64,000 bases of DNA. It comes from an uncultured Clostridium sp. (lineage in GTDB: Bacteria; Bacillota; Clostridia; Lachnospirales; Lachnospiraceae). The DNA is taken from contig CABVBU010000012.1 of NCBI GenBank assembly GCA_902496665.1, positions 1-64,000 on the forward strand. Direction: 5' to 3'. Under the pieces are notes generated by a model. It worked only from the letters and a program-made list of their open reading frames with translations. It was not told where the DNA came from and searched no databases. This document shows positions 25,040-33,811 of the stretch, piece by piece (the stretch's first letter is position 1; each line of letters starts with the position of its first letter). A program made the translations under genes and the position numbers.

Positions 25040-26485
25040 CTATAAAAAGAATACCAGCATATCCACAAGGAATACCGGAATAAGAATTCCAAAGGACCAG
25101 ATCAGATATCCGAAGAATGAAGGCATCCGGATACCGTTCTCATCCGCAATGGATTTGACCATAAAGTTCGGTGCGTTGCCGATATAGGTATTTGCACCCA
25201 TAAATACGGCACCGCAGGAGATCGCTTCCAGCATCTTGACCGGAACGGTTCCGAGAGCCGTCACCATTCCCTGTGACAATCCCAGAGCACCTGCTGTTGT
25301 CAGGAATACCAGGTAGGTCGGCGTATTGTCGAGGAAGCTGGATAACAGGCCGGTCGCCCAGAACATCTCAAACGGTTCTGTGATTCCAAGCTCCGCTCCG
25401 TTTGCCTTTAAGATCATAAGAGCCGGCTGCATCGTAATAAAGATACCGACGAAGAGAACTGCAACCTCATGGATCGCGCCCCAGGTAAAGTGGTTCTCTC
25501 GGCGGATCGATCCATCCGTCGTCTTAAAGGACAGGAATGCGGATACAAGGATGATCACGCACTCGATGATCGCCGGATAGGATAATGTAACTTCTCCGAA
25601 CACATGAATCCCGAGGACATTTCCTGCGGCATCCTGAAACATCGGCATGGACGGCAGGGTACCGCTTAAGATAACGGCGATCACGATCATAATGATAAAG
25701 ATCAGGTTGTGGCCGCCGCGGATCTTCACTTCAGTACCCGGTTTGCTGATATCCGGTTTTAAGCCTGCCGCGATATCTTTTCTGTATGCCTTCATATCAA
25801 AATGATAGAAGATAAACAGCAGGATAATCATATTAAAGAGCAGGATCGGTAAAAGCTTTAAGCTCCAGAAGAACGGAACGCCCCGCATGAAGCCCATGAG
25901 CAGAGGCGGGTCACCGATTGGAGTCAGACAGCCGCCCATATTGGAAACCATAAAGATAAAGAAGATCACGATGTGGCGTCTTCTCTTTCTCCACGCGTTC
26001 ATCTTGATGATCGGACGGATCATTAACATACTGGCACCGGTGGTACCGATCCAGCTGGATAACAGGGTTCCGAGCGCCAGAAGTCCCACATTGATCCTCG
26101 GGGAACCAGCGAGATCACCTGACAGGGTGATATTACCAGACACACAGAACAATCCGAAAAGAAGGACGATGAATGTCAGGTAGTCATTTATGATACATTC
26201 CAGTGTCGTCTCCGCCGCCTTCGGCACACCGTACTTCACGGCAAACGGGATCAGGAACAGCAGGGACCAGAACACGACCGCGTGCGGCTGGTGCGCCTCC
26301 CACCACTCTGCTTTCACAAGCGGAAGAACCGCGATGCAGAGCAGGAGTCCTGCAAATGGAATACAAAGCCATAACGGCGTCTGTGCTGCCGCCCCGGCAG
26401 CCTCTGATTCTGCCGCAAGCGCTGTAACTGAAGTCTGGTTTAAGACCGCCAGAAGTCCTGCGCAGAATGCAAATAATTTCTTCAT
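25040..26485 (-). CDS. Sodium:proton antiporter / CitMHS-like ion transporter
   Basis: The 481-residue protein has a signal-peptide-like first helix and ten or more further membrane segments of the ion-transporter superfamily. Conserved stretches are SSWIGTTGASMLMIRPI, NMGGCLTPIGDPPLLMGFMRG and SSFLDNTPTYLVFLTTAGA, which resemble NhaD-type Na+/H+ antiporters. GGAGG is seven bases before ATG 26485. The cytidylate-kinase-like gene follows closely. The likely role is sodium extrusion and pH balance. Confidence 0.88.
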   Translation of the reverse strand: MKKLFAFCAGLLAVLNQTSVTALAAESEAAGAAAQTPLWLCIPFAGLLLCIAVLPLVKAEWWEAHQPHAVVFWSLLFLIPFAVKYGVPKAAETTLECIINDYLTFIVLLFGLFCVSGNITLSGDLAGSPRINVGLLALGTLLSSWIGTTGASMLMIRPIIKMNAWRKRRRHIVIFFIFMVSNMGGCLTPIGDPPLLMGFMRGVPFFWSLKLLPILLFNMIILLFIFYHFDMKAYRKDIAAGLKPDISKPGTEVKIRGGHNLIFIIMIVIAVILSGTLPSMPMFQDAAGNVLGIHVFGEVTLSYPAIIECVIILVSAFLSFKTTDGSIRRENHFTWGAIHEVAVLFVGIFITMQPALMILKANGAELGITEPFEMFWATGLLSSFLDNTPTYLVFLTTAGALGLSQGMVTALGTVPVKMLEAISCGAVFMGANTYIGNAPNFMVKSIADENGIRMPSFFGYLIWSFGILIPVFLVDMLVFFL

Positions 26486-26904
26486 GGGTAAACCTCCATG
26501 TAATCAGCTTTTATGAGCCATTACTCTTTTTTTTCGCTCAACACGGCTACTGATTATAACAACTTTCCCGCACAAATACAAGTACGATTCTTCCAAATAA
26601 TTGCCAAATTTCCGCTCAGAAAATCAGCACTTTTGCCAAAATGGAATATATTTCGTATTGTGAAATTTCAGACAATGGGATTTTATCTCATTTGTTTTAC
26701 GACGTTAAAGCATTGGTCTGGCAGACCGCCGCATTCCGTTATTCTGCGCCATGTACTGCTTTTTTTCGTGGTTTTTCACGCCCTGCGAGAACGCCGTAAG
26801 CGGTCTTCTATAAAGTAAAAAGCAGCACGGTCATATGATTGATGGATGATCAGATGCCGAAACTGCTTTTGTTTTACTAAATATATGTGTTTTATGTATT
26901 TTTA
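26486..26904. other. Gap with only a terminator
   Basis: No gene or remnant is visible in this 419-base gap. It is AT-rich up to 26700 and holds the antiporter promoter region. The only structure is the terminator near its right end. Confidence 0.5.
26814..26878 (-). terminator. Intrinsic terminator of azlCD
   Basis: AGTAAAAAGCAG at 26814-26825 pairs with CTGCTTTT(GT)TTTACT at 26863-26878; on the minus strand CTGCTTTTTACTTT ends the stem. Confidence 0.7.
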
Positions 26905-27213
26905 CTACACCAAGAAAAATTCTGTGACGAATACCACCGCACAGCAGATCACCGCAACAGACAGGAGACTTCTTCCGCACCACGCCGCGATGATTCCGAT
27001 GACCAGCGCCAGCGCCGCCGACACCGTACTGTTTGTGGCGGAGAGGATCGCCGGGAACGTCATAACAGCTAACGTCACATATGGGACGTAATATAAGAAT
27101 GACTGGATAAACTGATTTTTGATCGGTTTCCGGATCAATGTGAGCGGCAGGACACGGATCAGATAAGAGACCCCCGCCATCACCGCAATATAGAGATAAA
27201 TATTCTTTTCCAT
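26905..27213 (-). CDS. azlD: AzlD family branched-chain amino-acid transport subunit
   Basis: The 102-residue hydrophobic protein has four membrane segments and the AzlD layout: YLIRVLPLTLIRKPIKN near the start, then YYVPYVTLAVMTFPAIL and a C-terminal helix. AzlD is the small partner of AzlC; the pair exports branched-chain amino acids or their analogues (4-azaleucine resistance). AAGGA lies 12 bases before ATG 27213, 58 bases after the azlC stop. Confidence 0.92.
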   Translation of the reverse strand: MEKNIYLYIAVMAGVSYLIRVLPLTLIRKPIKNQFIQSFLYYVPYVTLAVMTFPAILSATNSTVSAALALVIGIIAAWCGRSLLSVAVICCAVVFVTEFFLV

Positions 27214-27271
27214 GTTTTTTCAGTGTTCCTTCTTAATTTAACAAGACAGTTTTCAAAAACTTCTTTTTCTT

Positions 27272-28081
27272 TTAAGCGCCCTGTTTTGCCGCGTCTGCAG
27301 AATGGACATGAGTTTCTTCCGCTGTTTCTTTGGAAGTCTCAGCCGTGCTGTCCTCTGCCGGATGCGGGAAAAGAATTGCTGCTGCAGATGAGAGCACAAC
27401 GGTCAGAATGATCGTTCTCGTGCCGCTGGAGATCGATGAGATCCCCGGCAGATGCTCCGCAAGGTAGCTTGCCGCAAAGCTGATGGCGATGAGACCTGCA
27501 AGGATGCGGCTCTTTCTCGCCGGCGGAATGATGATTGCGAGGAACATTCCGTAAAGTGCCACGCTGAAGGCGCTCACAAGGCGCCACGGCATCAGATTTC
27601 CTGCCAGCGCACCAAGGGCTGTTCCGACAGCCCAGCCGGGAAGCGCTAATGCAATCGCCCCGTACATATACCATGGATTTAAGTAGCCCGGTCTTGCGAT
27701 CGTAATCCCAAACAGCTCATCGGTAATATCAAAGGCCATAAGCAGCCTGTGGAAAAACGGCATGTCCGGATCCATTCTCTGGCTCATGGCACAGCTCATC
27801 AGTAAATATCTCGCGTTCGCGATCAGTGTCACGATTGCCATCTCAATATACGCAGCCCCCGCAGCGATCATCGTAAAGCCCGCGTATTCCCCTGCGGACG
27901 CGTTGCAGAGCGCGCTTGTGATCATTCCCTGAATCGGTGTCATCCCGACATTCCGCGCCACGATCCCCAGTGAAAAAGATACCGCAAAATACCCCAGCGC
28001 AATCGGCACTCCATCCCGGGCTCCATCCCGGAATGCCCGCCGGTTTCCAACACTGGCGATTGAAAACTTGTTGTTCCCCAT
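27272..28081 (-). CDS. azlC: AzlC family branched-chain amino-acid exporter
   Basis: The 269-residue membrane protein has the AzlC family blocks: AFRDGARDGVPIALGYFAVS, SLGIVARNVGMTP, SALCNASAGEYAG and MIAAGAAYIEMAIVTLIANARYLLM (given in parts). It forms the large subunit of the AzlCD exporter. A loosely conserved polar tail of about 35 residues follows the last helix. GGGAGG is six bases before ATG 28081. First gene of the azlCD operon. Confidence 0.93.
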   Translation of the reverse strand: MGNNKFSIASVGNRRAFRDGARDGVPIALGYFAVSFSLGIVARNVGMTPIQGMITSALCNASAGEYAGFTMIAAGAAYIEMAIVTLIANARYLLMSCAMSQRMDPDMPFFHRLLMAFDITDELFGITIARPGYLNPWYMYGAIALALPGWAVGTALGALAGNLMPWRLVSAFSVALYGMFLAIIIPPARKSRILAGLIAISFAASYLAEHLPGISSISSGTRTIILTVVLSSAAAILFPHPAEDSTAETSKETAEETHVHSADAAKQGA

Positions 28082-28238
28082 AATATTCCTCCCTCAAACA
28101 GAAATGGCTGGCATCCTGTCCTGTTTATGCGCTGCCATTCCGCGTAAATTAGCGGCACCCAGGAATTTTTATCCAGAGCTGCCGCTTTTCATTATTCTGA
28201 CATCATTGTCTATACGGGCATGAAAGAAGCCCAAACAT

Positions 28239-28267
28239 GGTTACTGTTTACACCTTGCGCAGTGACC
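28239..28267. repeat. Short palindromic repeat, copy A
   Basis: GGTTACTG at 28239-28246 and CAGTGACC at 28260-28267 flank the core TTTACACCTTGCG. It is a degenerate copy of the GTTACTG...CAGTAAC family found nearby at 28344-28374 and elsewhere in this window. Confidence 0.6.
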
Positions 28268-28344
28268 AAACATGTACAGTATACTCTTCTTCTTTACATT
28301 CGTAAAGCCACTGTTTATAATAATTGCAGAAGTTTTACAGTTGT

Positions 28345-28476
28345 GTTACTGTTCACGCCTTGCGCAAACAGTAACTGATTTTGCCGATGCTTCGCATTCC
28401 GAATCGGCAAAATCCACTACCACCACTGTATTGTACGGAATTTTCAGTTCAGAAAATTCCTACCCGTGTACAGTAA
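28345..28476. repeat. 132-bp structured repeat, full copy B
   Basis: The element runs from TTACTG to CAGTAA, which are terminal inverted repeats. Inside are the palindrome GTTACTGTT...AACAGTAAC (28344-28374), a stem GATTTTTGCCGAT/AATCGGCAAAATC (28377-28413), and GGAATTTTC/GAAAATTCC (28438-28460). A second copy at 56965-57095 differs by one substitution and one indel only. No coding frame is present. It lies in the 577-base gap between azlC and an anion permease gene. Confidence 0.9.
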
Positions 28477-28507
28477 CGCGGTTGTTCCTATCCCGCGAGG
28501 ATACGCA

Positions 28508-28585
28508 GTGACTCTGATAGGATTTGTCAGCTTCGCTGACCAGAATCACGCGCCAGGTCTCTCGGATGTTCGACTTGAATTGCAG
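28508..28585 (+). repeat. Hairpin repeat element 2, first copy
   Basis: TGACTCTGATAGGA, the stem GTCAGC-TTC-GCTGAC, CAGAATCACGCG and AGGTCTC occur here. The reverse complement of 48500-48585 carries the same blocks in the same order with about 80 percent identity. TGA.TCTG near 28508 pairs with CAGA.TCA near 28545 around the inner stem, so the element can form a cruciform or RNA hairpin. Confidence 0.75.
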
Positions 28586-28658
28586 GGCAGCACTTTGTAT
28601 ACAGTTTTTTTGTCTTCTGCCGCATGCACAATATTTATATAAGGAAGGAAATCGATCC

Positions 28659-29768
28659 ATGTCATTCATAAAAAAAGAACCAGTCCTTTCCGCGGCAGCG
28701 GTTCTGGCGGTCCTCTCCATGTTTTTTGTCGCTCCGTCACCGGAGTATCTGTCCTACATCGACTTTCGCACACTGGCACTCCTCTTCTCCCTGATGACGG
28801 TGGTTGCCGGTCTGAAGGAGATCGGTCTGTTCCGTTATCTCGGGTCATCCCTGCTGGCCGGAATGCATTCCACACGCCAGCTTGCCTTCACCCTGACAGC
28901 ACTCTGCTTTTTCTCCAGCATGCTGATCACAAACGATGTGTCCCTGATCACATTTGTCCCGTTTTCCATCCTGATCCTCAATATGGCTGGACTTCCGGAA
29001 CTCATGATCCCCGTGATCGTCCTGCAGACTATCGCCGCGAACCTCGGCAGTATGGCAACACCCATCGGGAATCCACAGAACCTGTATCTCTACTCTTCCT
29101 TTGGCCTCTCTGCCGGTGAGCTTGTGGGATACATGCTGCCGTTAACGGTACTCTCTGCCCTGCTGCTCACAGCTGCCGTTTTTCTGATGAAAAATAAAGC
29201 CATCACCCTCAGCCGGACCTCCCTTCATCAGGACGGCTGCCCCACGAAGAGTTCTCTGATCTTCTATCTGGCGCTTTTTCTCGTCTGTCTGGGCTGCGTC
29301 ATTCGGATCTATTCCTGGCCGGTCATGTTTTTCCTCATCCTGACCGCTGTTCTCATAAAAGACCGCTCGCTGTTTATCCGGGTCGACTACTTTCTGCTCC
29401 TGACATTCGTCTGCTTCTTTATCTTTATCGGCAATATGGAACGGATCCCTGCGATCTCCGGACTTCTCACAAAGCTGATCTCCGGTCATGAATTTCCGGC
29501 AGGTGTTCTCTTGAGCCAGTGCATCAGCAATGTCCCCGCGGCGATCCTGCTCTCCGGCTTTACCGACGCGGTGCGTCCTCTGCTTTTTGGCGTGAATGTC
29601 GGCGGTCTCGGGACTCTGATCGCATCCATGGCAAGCGTGATCTCCTACCGGGCCTACGCTGAAATTCCGGAAGCAAAATCCGGAACGTACATGATGGTAT
29701 TTACCCTGTACAATCTCGTATTTCTCATAGTTATGTGCGCGGCGGGGTGGATGCTGCTCTCTCTTTAA
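28659..29768 (+). CDS. SLC13/ArsB-like anion permease
   Basis: The 369-residue protein has about ten hydrophobic segments of the ion-transporter superfamily. ITNDVSLITFVPFSI and MATPIGNPQNLYLYSSFGL match the first repeat motif, and SQCISNVPAAILLSGF with VGGLGTLIASMASVISY the second. Related proteins carry dicarboxylates, arsenite or sodium; the substrate is not clear. ATG 28659 follows AAGGAAGG by ten bases; the frame upstream runs through repeat element 2 and is not coding. The gene stands alone. Confidence 0.85.
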   Translation: MSFIKKEPVLSAAAVLAVLSMFFVAPSPEYLSYIDFRTLALLFSLMTVVAGLKEIGLFRYLGSSLLAGMHSTRQLAFTLTALCFFSSMLITNDVSLITFVPFSILILNMAGLPELMIPVIVLQTIAANLGSMATPIGNPQNLYLYSSFGLSAGELVGYMLPLTVLSALLLTAAVFLMKNKAITLSRTSLHQDGCPTKSSLIFYLALFLVCLGCVIRIYSWPVMFFLILTAVLIKDRSLFIRVDYFLLLTFVCFFIFIGNMERIPAISGLLTKLISGHEFPAGVLLSQCISNVPAAILLSGFTDAVRPLLFGVNVGGLGTLIASMASVISYRAYAEIPEAKSGTYMMVFTLYNLVFLIVMCAAGWMLLSL

Positions 29769-29777
29769 AGCAAGTGT

Positions 29778-29803
29778 GCAGACGGCTGAAGCGTTACGTC
29801 TGC
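29778..29803 (+). terminator. Hairpin after the anion permease gene
   Basis: GCAGACG at 29778-29784 pairs with CGTCTGC at 29797-29803, followed by AATGTAATTT. The T-run is weak. Confidence 0.5.
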
Positions 29804-29924
29804 AATGTAATTTCATATTGTGGTATAAAATATAATATTTTTTCGCTTCGTGATATTGTTCAGGATTTTTTGATTCTGGGCAATATTTTTTTGCAAATTT
29901 CACGTTAAAACTGGTGGCAAAGTC

Positions 29925-29953
29925 TTGACAGTACGCATATAATTCCATATAAT
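29925..29953 (+). promoter_or_regulatory. Consensus sigma-A promoter of the enoyl-CoA hydratase gene
   Basis: TTGACA at 29925-29930 and TATAAT at 29948-29953 with a 17-bp spacer: a perfect match. CCACAATATG at 29964-29973, just after the start site, is the inverse of CATATTGTGG at 29814-29823 and may be a regulator site. Confidence 0.85.
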
Positions 29954-30009
29954 GAAATCAGTTCCACAATATGGTATATTGAGAGAGTAAATAGGGGAGG
30001 AGATATTCT

Positions 30010-30816
30010 ATGGCAGACTTGATCTACGAAGTACACAACCACCTTGCACGCATCACACTGAATCGTCCGAAGCAGCTCAACTGTTTCAGCGAGGAGATGA
30101 TCCGTCTCTGGACAGAAGCGTTGGAGGATGTCCGTGACAACGATGATGTATATGCGCTTCTGCTTTCCGGAAACGGAAAAGCGTTCTGCGCAGGCGGTGA
30201 CGTCAAGGCAATGGCAGCCGGTGACGGATTCTTCGAAAGTCATGAGGATATCTCCTCCACAGCCCTCGCAAGAAAGAATTCACTCTGGAAGGGAATCCAA
30301 AGAATTCCGCTTCTTTTAGAAGAAATCGATAAACCGGTGGTTGCCAAGATCCATGGTGCCGCAGTCGGTGCCGGTCTTGACATGGCTCTCATGTGCGATG
30401 TGCGGATCGCCGGGGAGAATGCTTCCATGTCGGAAAGCTATTTTAATGCCGGAATTGTACCTGGTGACGGCGGAGCATATTTCCTGCCCCGTCTCGTCGG
30501 CCGGGACAAAGCTTTAGACCTGTTCTGGACAGCCCGGACCTTAAAGGGAAAAGAGGCCGCGGATATGGGACTCGTTACCCACTGCGTCCCGGATGCAGAG
30601 CTTGACGCATTTGTGGAGCAGTATATGGAGAAGCTTCTGGCAGCGCCGCAGCAGGCTATGCGCCTCACAAAACGCGCAGTCGTACAGGGTGAGCAGAGTT
30701 CTCTGCGCGCCTCCTTAGATCTTATCTCCTCTTTCATGGGAATCGTCACCGAACTCGACGACTACCGTCAGAGGACCAGCGCCCTCGTTGCGAAAATGCA
30801 GCGGAAAGCGCAGTAA
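30010..30816 (+). CDS. Enoyl-CoA hydratase/isomerase (crotonase) family protein
   Basis: The 268-residue protein is a crotonase: the CoA and oxyanion-hole motif KAFCAGGDV at 57-65, the second hole element HGAAVGAGLDMALMCD at 115-130, and the loop SESYFNAGIVPGDGGAYFLP at 141-160. One acidic residue of the loop (E142) is in place, whereas the second catalytic glutamate position carries G-D-G-G, so isomerase or a variant hydratase activity is likely. GGGGAGGAG precedes ATG 30010. It is transcribed alone from a consensus promoter. No beta-oxidation neighbours are present. Confidence 0.9.
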   Translation: MADLIYEVHNHLARITLNRPKQLNCFSEEMIRLWTEALEDVRDNDDVYALLLSGNGKAFCAGGDVKAMAAGDGFFESHEDISSTALARKNSLWKGIQRIPLLLEEIDKPVVAKIHGAAVGAGLDMALMCDVRIAGENASMSESYFNAGIVPGDGGAYFLPRLVGRDKALDLFWTARTLKGKEAADMGLVTHCVPDAELDAFVEQYMEKLLAAPQQAMRLTKRAVVQGEQSSLRASLDLISSFMGIVTELDDYRQRTSALVAKMQRKAQ

Positions 30817-30862
30817 AACAGCCCATCAACAATCCTTAATTTCAGATAGAAACCCATCACAC

Positions 30863-30901
30863 AAAAAGCGGCTCGTCCCATTGCGGGAAGAACCGCTTTT
30901 T
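30863..30901. terminator. Bidirectional intrinsic terminator
   Basis: AAAAAGCGG at 30863-30871 pairs with CCGCTTTTT at 30893-30901 between convergent genes. Confidence 0.9.
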
Positions 30902-30916
30902 GTATTTATGTATTAA

Positions 30917-32140
30917 CTACTTCTCTTCTCCATGATACTTCTCTGTATGTTTCGTATTGACTGCCTCGCAGATCCTCTTTAAACCTTCCTCAAGAGTTGC
31001 GCGTGGGCATGCAAGGTTCAGGCGGATAAATCCATCTGAATGCTGTACAAACATATTTCCGCCTTCGAGAAGAACGCCTGCCTTGTATGCAAAGAACAGC
31101 GGAAGAACTTCATCCGGTTCAAAATATTTGCTGAGATCTACCCAGGCAAGATACGTTGCCTCAGAAATACGGAAGGTTGCTTTTGGAAGATGCTCTTTTA
31201 AGTATTCCTGCGTAAATTCAAAGTTTCCATCAAGATAAGCACGTAACTCCTGAAGCCATGCATCTCCGCCCTCGTATGCGGCCTGGGCAGCTGCAATGCT
31301 CAATGGGTTATCAAAGTTATAATGTTTGGAAAGCCAAATATTTTTTAATCCCTCATCACGGATCATGACATTGGAGATCATGAGACCTGCAAGGTTGAAT
31401 GTCTTACTCGGCGCCATGCATGTTACAAGCTTTTTATAGTCCGGCATAACCTTTCCCAGCGGAATATGCTTCTGATCAAGCCGGAGCAGATCGCAGTGGA
31501 TCTCATCAGAAATCACCCACATATTGTTCTTTTCAATGATCTCACCGATTTTCTTTAACTCCTCTTCCTTCCATACACGTCCACTTGGGTTGTGAGGATT
31601 GCAGAGGATAAAGAGCGTTGTTTTCTCATCTGCCGCTTTCTTTTCAAGATCCTCATAGTCAATGGTATAGTATCCATCTGTGTTGATCAGATCGGAGCAA
31701 ACAGACTCGCGGTGGCTGGCATCTGCCGCATATTTAAAATATGCATAGGATGGGGTCAGGAAAAGAACCTTTTCATCCGGTTTGCAGATATATTCAACCA
31801 TCTCAAACAGAGCCGGGATAATACCGTTGGACATTACCAGTTCTTTGCGGTCGAATGTCCAGTCGTATTTGCTCTTGCACCATGCCGCGAATGCGTCATA
31901 ATAGCTCTTCTCATAAACTCTTGTGTAACCGAAAATACGCTTTTCCAGTCTCTTTTTAATTCCGTCGATGACAACATCCGGTGTGGCAAACTCCATATCC
32001 GCCACCCACATACGGATAAACTCTTCATCCTTATACGGAAATTTCATGGTCTCATCCGCATGGAAGATATAGTCACGAAAACCATCCGTGTTCATTGCAT
32101 TCGTATGACGTCTGTCAATGATCTCATCAAAATTATACAT
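30917..32140 (-). CDS. MalY/PatB-type PLP-dependent C-S lyase or aminotransferase
   Basis: The 407-residue fold-type I PLP enzyme has the MalY/PatB features: FIRMWVADMEFATP near residue 41, FLTPSYAYF, CNPHNPSGRVW at 180-190, SDEIHCDL at 211-218 and the PLP lysine K246 in APSKTFNLAGL. The family cleaves cystathionine and other C-S bonds; MalY also modulates a regulator in enterics. CGAGGAAAACG precedes ATG 32140. A truncated oligopeptide ATPase gene lies just upstream on the same strand, 50 bases away. Confidence 0.9.
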   Translation of the reverse strand: MYNFDEIIDRRHTNAMNTDGFRDYIFHADETMKFPYKDEEFIRMWVADMEFATPDVVIDGIKKRLEKRIFGYTRVYEKSYYDAFAAWCKSKYDWTFDRKELVMSNGIIPALFEMVEYICKPDEKVLFLTPSYAYFKYAADASHRESVCSDLINTDGYYTIDYEDLEKKAADEKTTLFILCNPHNPSGRVWKEEELKKIGEIIEKNNMWVISDEIHCDLLRLDQKHIPLGKVMPDYKKLVTCMAPSKTFNLAGLMISNVMIRDEGLKNIWLSKHYNFDNPLSIAAAQAAYEGGDAWLQELRAYLDGNFEFTQEYLKEHLPKATFRISEATYLAWVDLSKYFEPDEVLPLFFAYKAGVLLEGGNMFVQHSDGFIRLNLACPRATLEEGLKRICEAVNTKHTEKYHGEEK

Positions 32141-32190
32141 ATCGTTTTCCTCGCAATTTCATTATTTTTACTGTAATGATTCCTATTTAT

Positions 32191-32565
32191 CTACTGGATC
32201 ATTACAGCCTGTCTGATCTTTTTATAATCTTCAAACTCACTGTCTGAGCAGTAGATCATGTGACCCGGGCTTACTTCGTGGTAAGATGGTCTGTTCTCAT
32301 CACTGTAATTGTGAATCGACGGGTCATAATGGATTTTTACCCTTTTCTTCTCCTTGATCGGATCCGGTTCCGGGATCGCTGATAAAAGTGACCGTGTATA
32401 CGGATGCAGCGGGTAGCGGAACAGCTCATCCGCATCTGCCATCTCTACAAGCTTTCCAAAGTACATAACTCCGATCCGGTCGTGGGAAAATATCATCCAG
32501 ATCATACCAATACAGACTCCTGTGATCATATGGAAACGTATCGTTTTCATGGAAAGCTTTGTCAT
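32191..32565 (-). pseudogene. Oligopeptide ABC transporter ATPase, remnant with intact start
   Basis: From ATG 32565 (good site GGAAAGGAG) the frame gives 124 residues. The first 28 (MTKLSMKTIRFHMITGVCIG and more) are hydrophobic and do not belong to an ATPase. From residue 29 on, the sequence is the C-terminal end of OppF/DppF-type ATPases: DRIGVMYFGKLVEMADADEL, then PLHPYTRSLLSAIPEPDP, then the tail with the Opp C-terminal domain. The Walker A and B motifs are absent. It looks like an in-frame deletion joining the head of one gene to the tail of another. Whether the product has any role is unknown. Confidence 0.75.
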
Positions 32566-32598
32566 TCGTTTTCTCCTTTCCTCTTGTCGTTTTTTGCA

Positions 32599-32676
32599 CA
32601 AAAAAGAGGGGATGCTGATCTCTTTTTGTACAATATGCTTTGCTATGAACACATTGTACCAATCAGCATCCCCTCT
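32599..32676 (-). terminator. Strong hairpin-terminator ahead of the Opp remnant
   Basis: AGAGGGGATGCTGAT (32605-32619) and ATCAGCATCCCCTCT (32662-32676) form a perfect 15-bp stem, extended by GTACAAT/ATTGTAC inside. On the minus strand the stem is followed by TTTTTTGTGC and then, 34 bases on, the start codon of the remnant. It may end the HTH gene transcript or act as an attenuator. Confidence 0.8.
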
Positions 32677-32863
32677 GTCAAAACGCCTCTTGTTTCCTCA
32701 GAGTGGATTTTTATATTTATTTTTTGAATGAAAATAAACTTTTTTGACCGATCCTCCAAAATTATATCCTTCTCACCAAAAAATCCCCTGATTCTTTTTA
32801 GAATATGATTTTTAGGAAACCTGCCAGTTACATTTTTCATACTATCCGGCATTGTTTTTTCCG

Positions 32864-33571
32864 TCAGGTGATCGCCATCATATTGTAAAGTTTCATCACC
32901 CGGATGTCCTCTTTTGATATTTTTAAAGAGGATAAAAGTGCATCATCCTCTTTCAGTTTTTCTTTTGAGAACAGCATCTTTGCTGCGATCGGCATCATAG
33001 GTCTGGATGAAAACCCATTAAACAGTCCCCATTTTGTATCTGAATCAAGATATGACGCCAGTAACTGGGCGCTTGCCTTCTCCATCGGAGAGTCCTGATT
33101 TACAAGGTGGATATTAGTAACTGCGTTATAATGTTCCATGTATCCCCAGTATGTATTTTCACATTTCTGGTAGTGCGCGTAATCCTTAAAATTCATATAC
33201 ATCATAACTTTATCACGGTTTCTTTCGTCTTTTGAGAGAAGGTCAAATACACAGCGTATTAACTGATTGCTCCTTCCATCAAATATATATCCATAAAAAC
33301 GGTTTCTTCCCCGAAAGAATGCCGGACAAAACTCGTTCTGCATTTCCTTTCGTTCAAATGATCGCTGTGAGAGAAGCTGCTCTACATGGACACCGATCGC
33401 GTCCGCGATCTCGTAGAGCGTTTCAATGTCCACGGCAATCTCTCCTTTTTCATATTTCGAGATCGTTGATTTACTTTTGCAGATCTTTTCCGAAAGTTCG
33501 TCCTGCGTAAGATTCTTCGCTTTTCTGTAGTTTCTTATAAGTCCTCCGATCTCCCGGTTTAATTCCGACAT
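32864..33571 (-). CDS. XRE-family helix-turn-helix regulator
   Basis: The 235-residue protein has an N-terminal XRE DNA-binding domain at 8-64 (IRNYRKAKNLTQDELSEKI, then SKSTISKYEKGEIAVDIETL). The remaining 165 residues form an effector or dimer part with no recognised family; they include FFRGRNRFYGYIFDG and QLLASYLDSDTKWGLFNGFS. GGAAGGGAAG precedes ATG 33571. It is upstream of the oligopeptide ATPase remnant on the same strand, so it may have controlled a lost transporter. Confidence 0.85.
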   Translation of the reverse strand: MSELNREIGGLIRNYRKAKNLTQDELSEKICKSKSTISKYEKGEIAVDIETLYEIADAIGVHVEQLLSQRSFERKEMQNEFCPAFFRGRNRFYGYIFDGRSNQLIRCVFDLLSKDERNRDKVMMYMNFKDYAHYQKCENTYWGYMEHYNAVTNIHLVNQDSPMEKASAQLLASYLDSDTKWGLFNGFSSRPMMPIAAKMLFSKEKLKEDDALLSSLKISKEDIRVMKLYNMMAIT

Positions 33572-33811
33572 TGTCTTCCCTTCCTTTCCCGTAATAGTAC
33601 TGCCAGCGGTCCCTGCTCTTCATCTCTTTCTGTGTTATTGCAAGTGTCGTTAAAATCCAGATTTTGATAAAATATGACTGTTTTCTTTCCTTTTCCCTTT
33701 ATTTTAGCACAATACTACTTTAAATTCTATTCCAAATGTAAAATTCATGACCGGACAGCGGTCCATACGTCATAAGGCTAATCACTCATTTAAAAAACTG
33801 TCAATCCTGAC

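Noticed and set aside
29142..29948. 268-codon minus frame opposite the anion permease
   Set aside because: Antisense of a membrane protein gene; composition is dominated by charged residues in a pattern typical of complements of hydrophobic codons, with no ribosome site.
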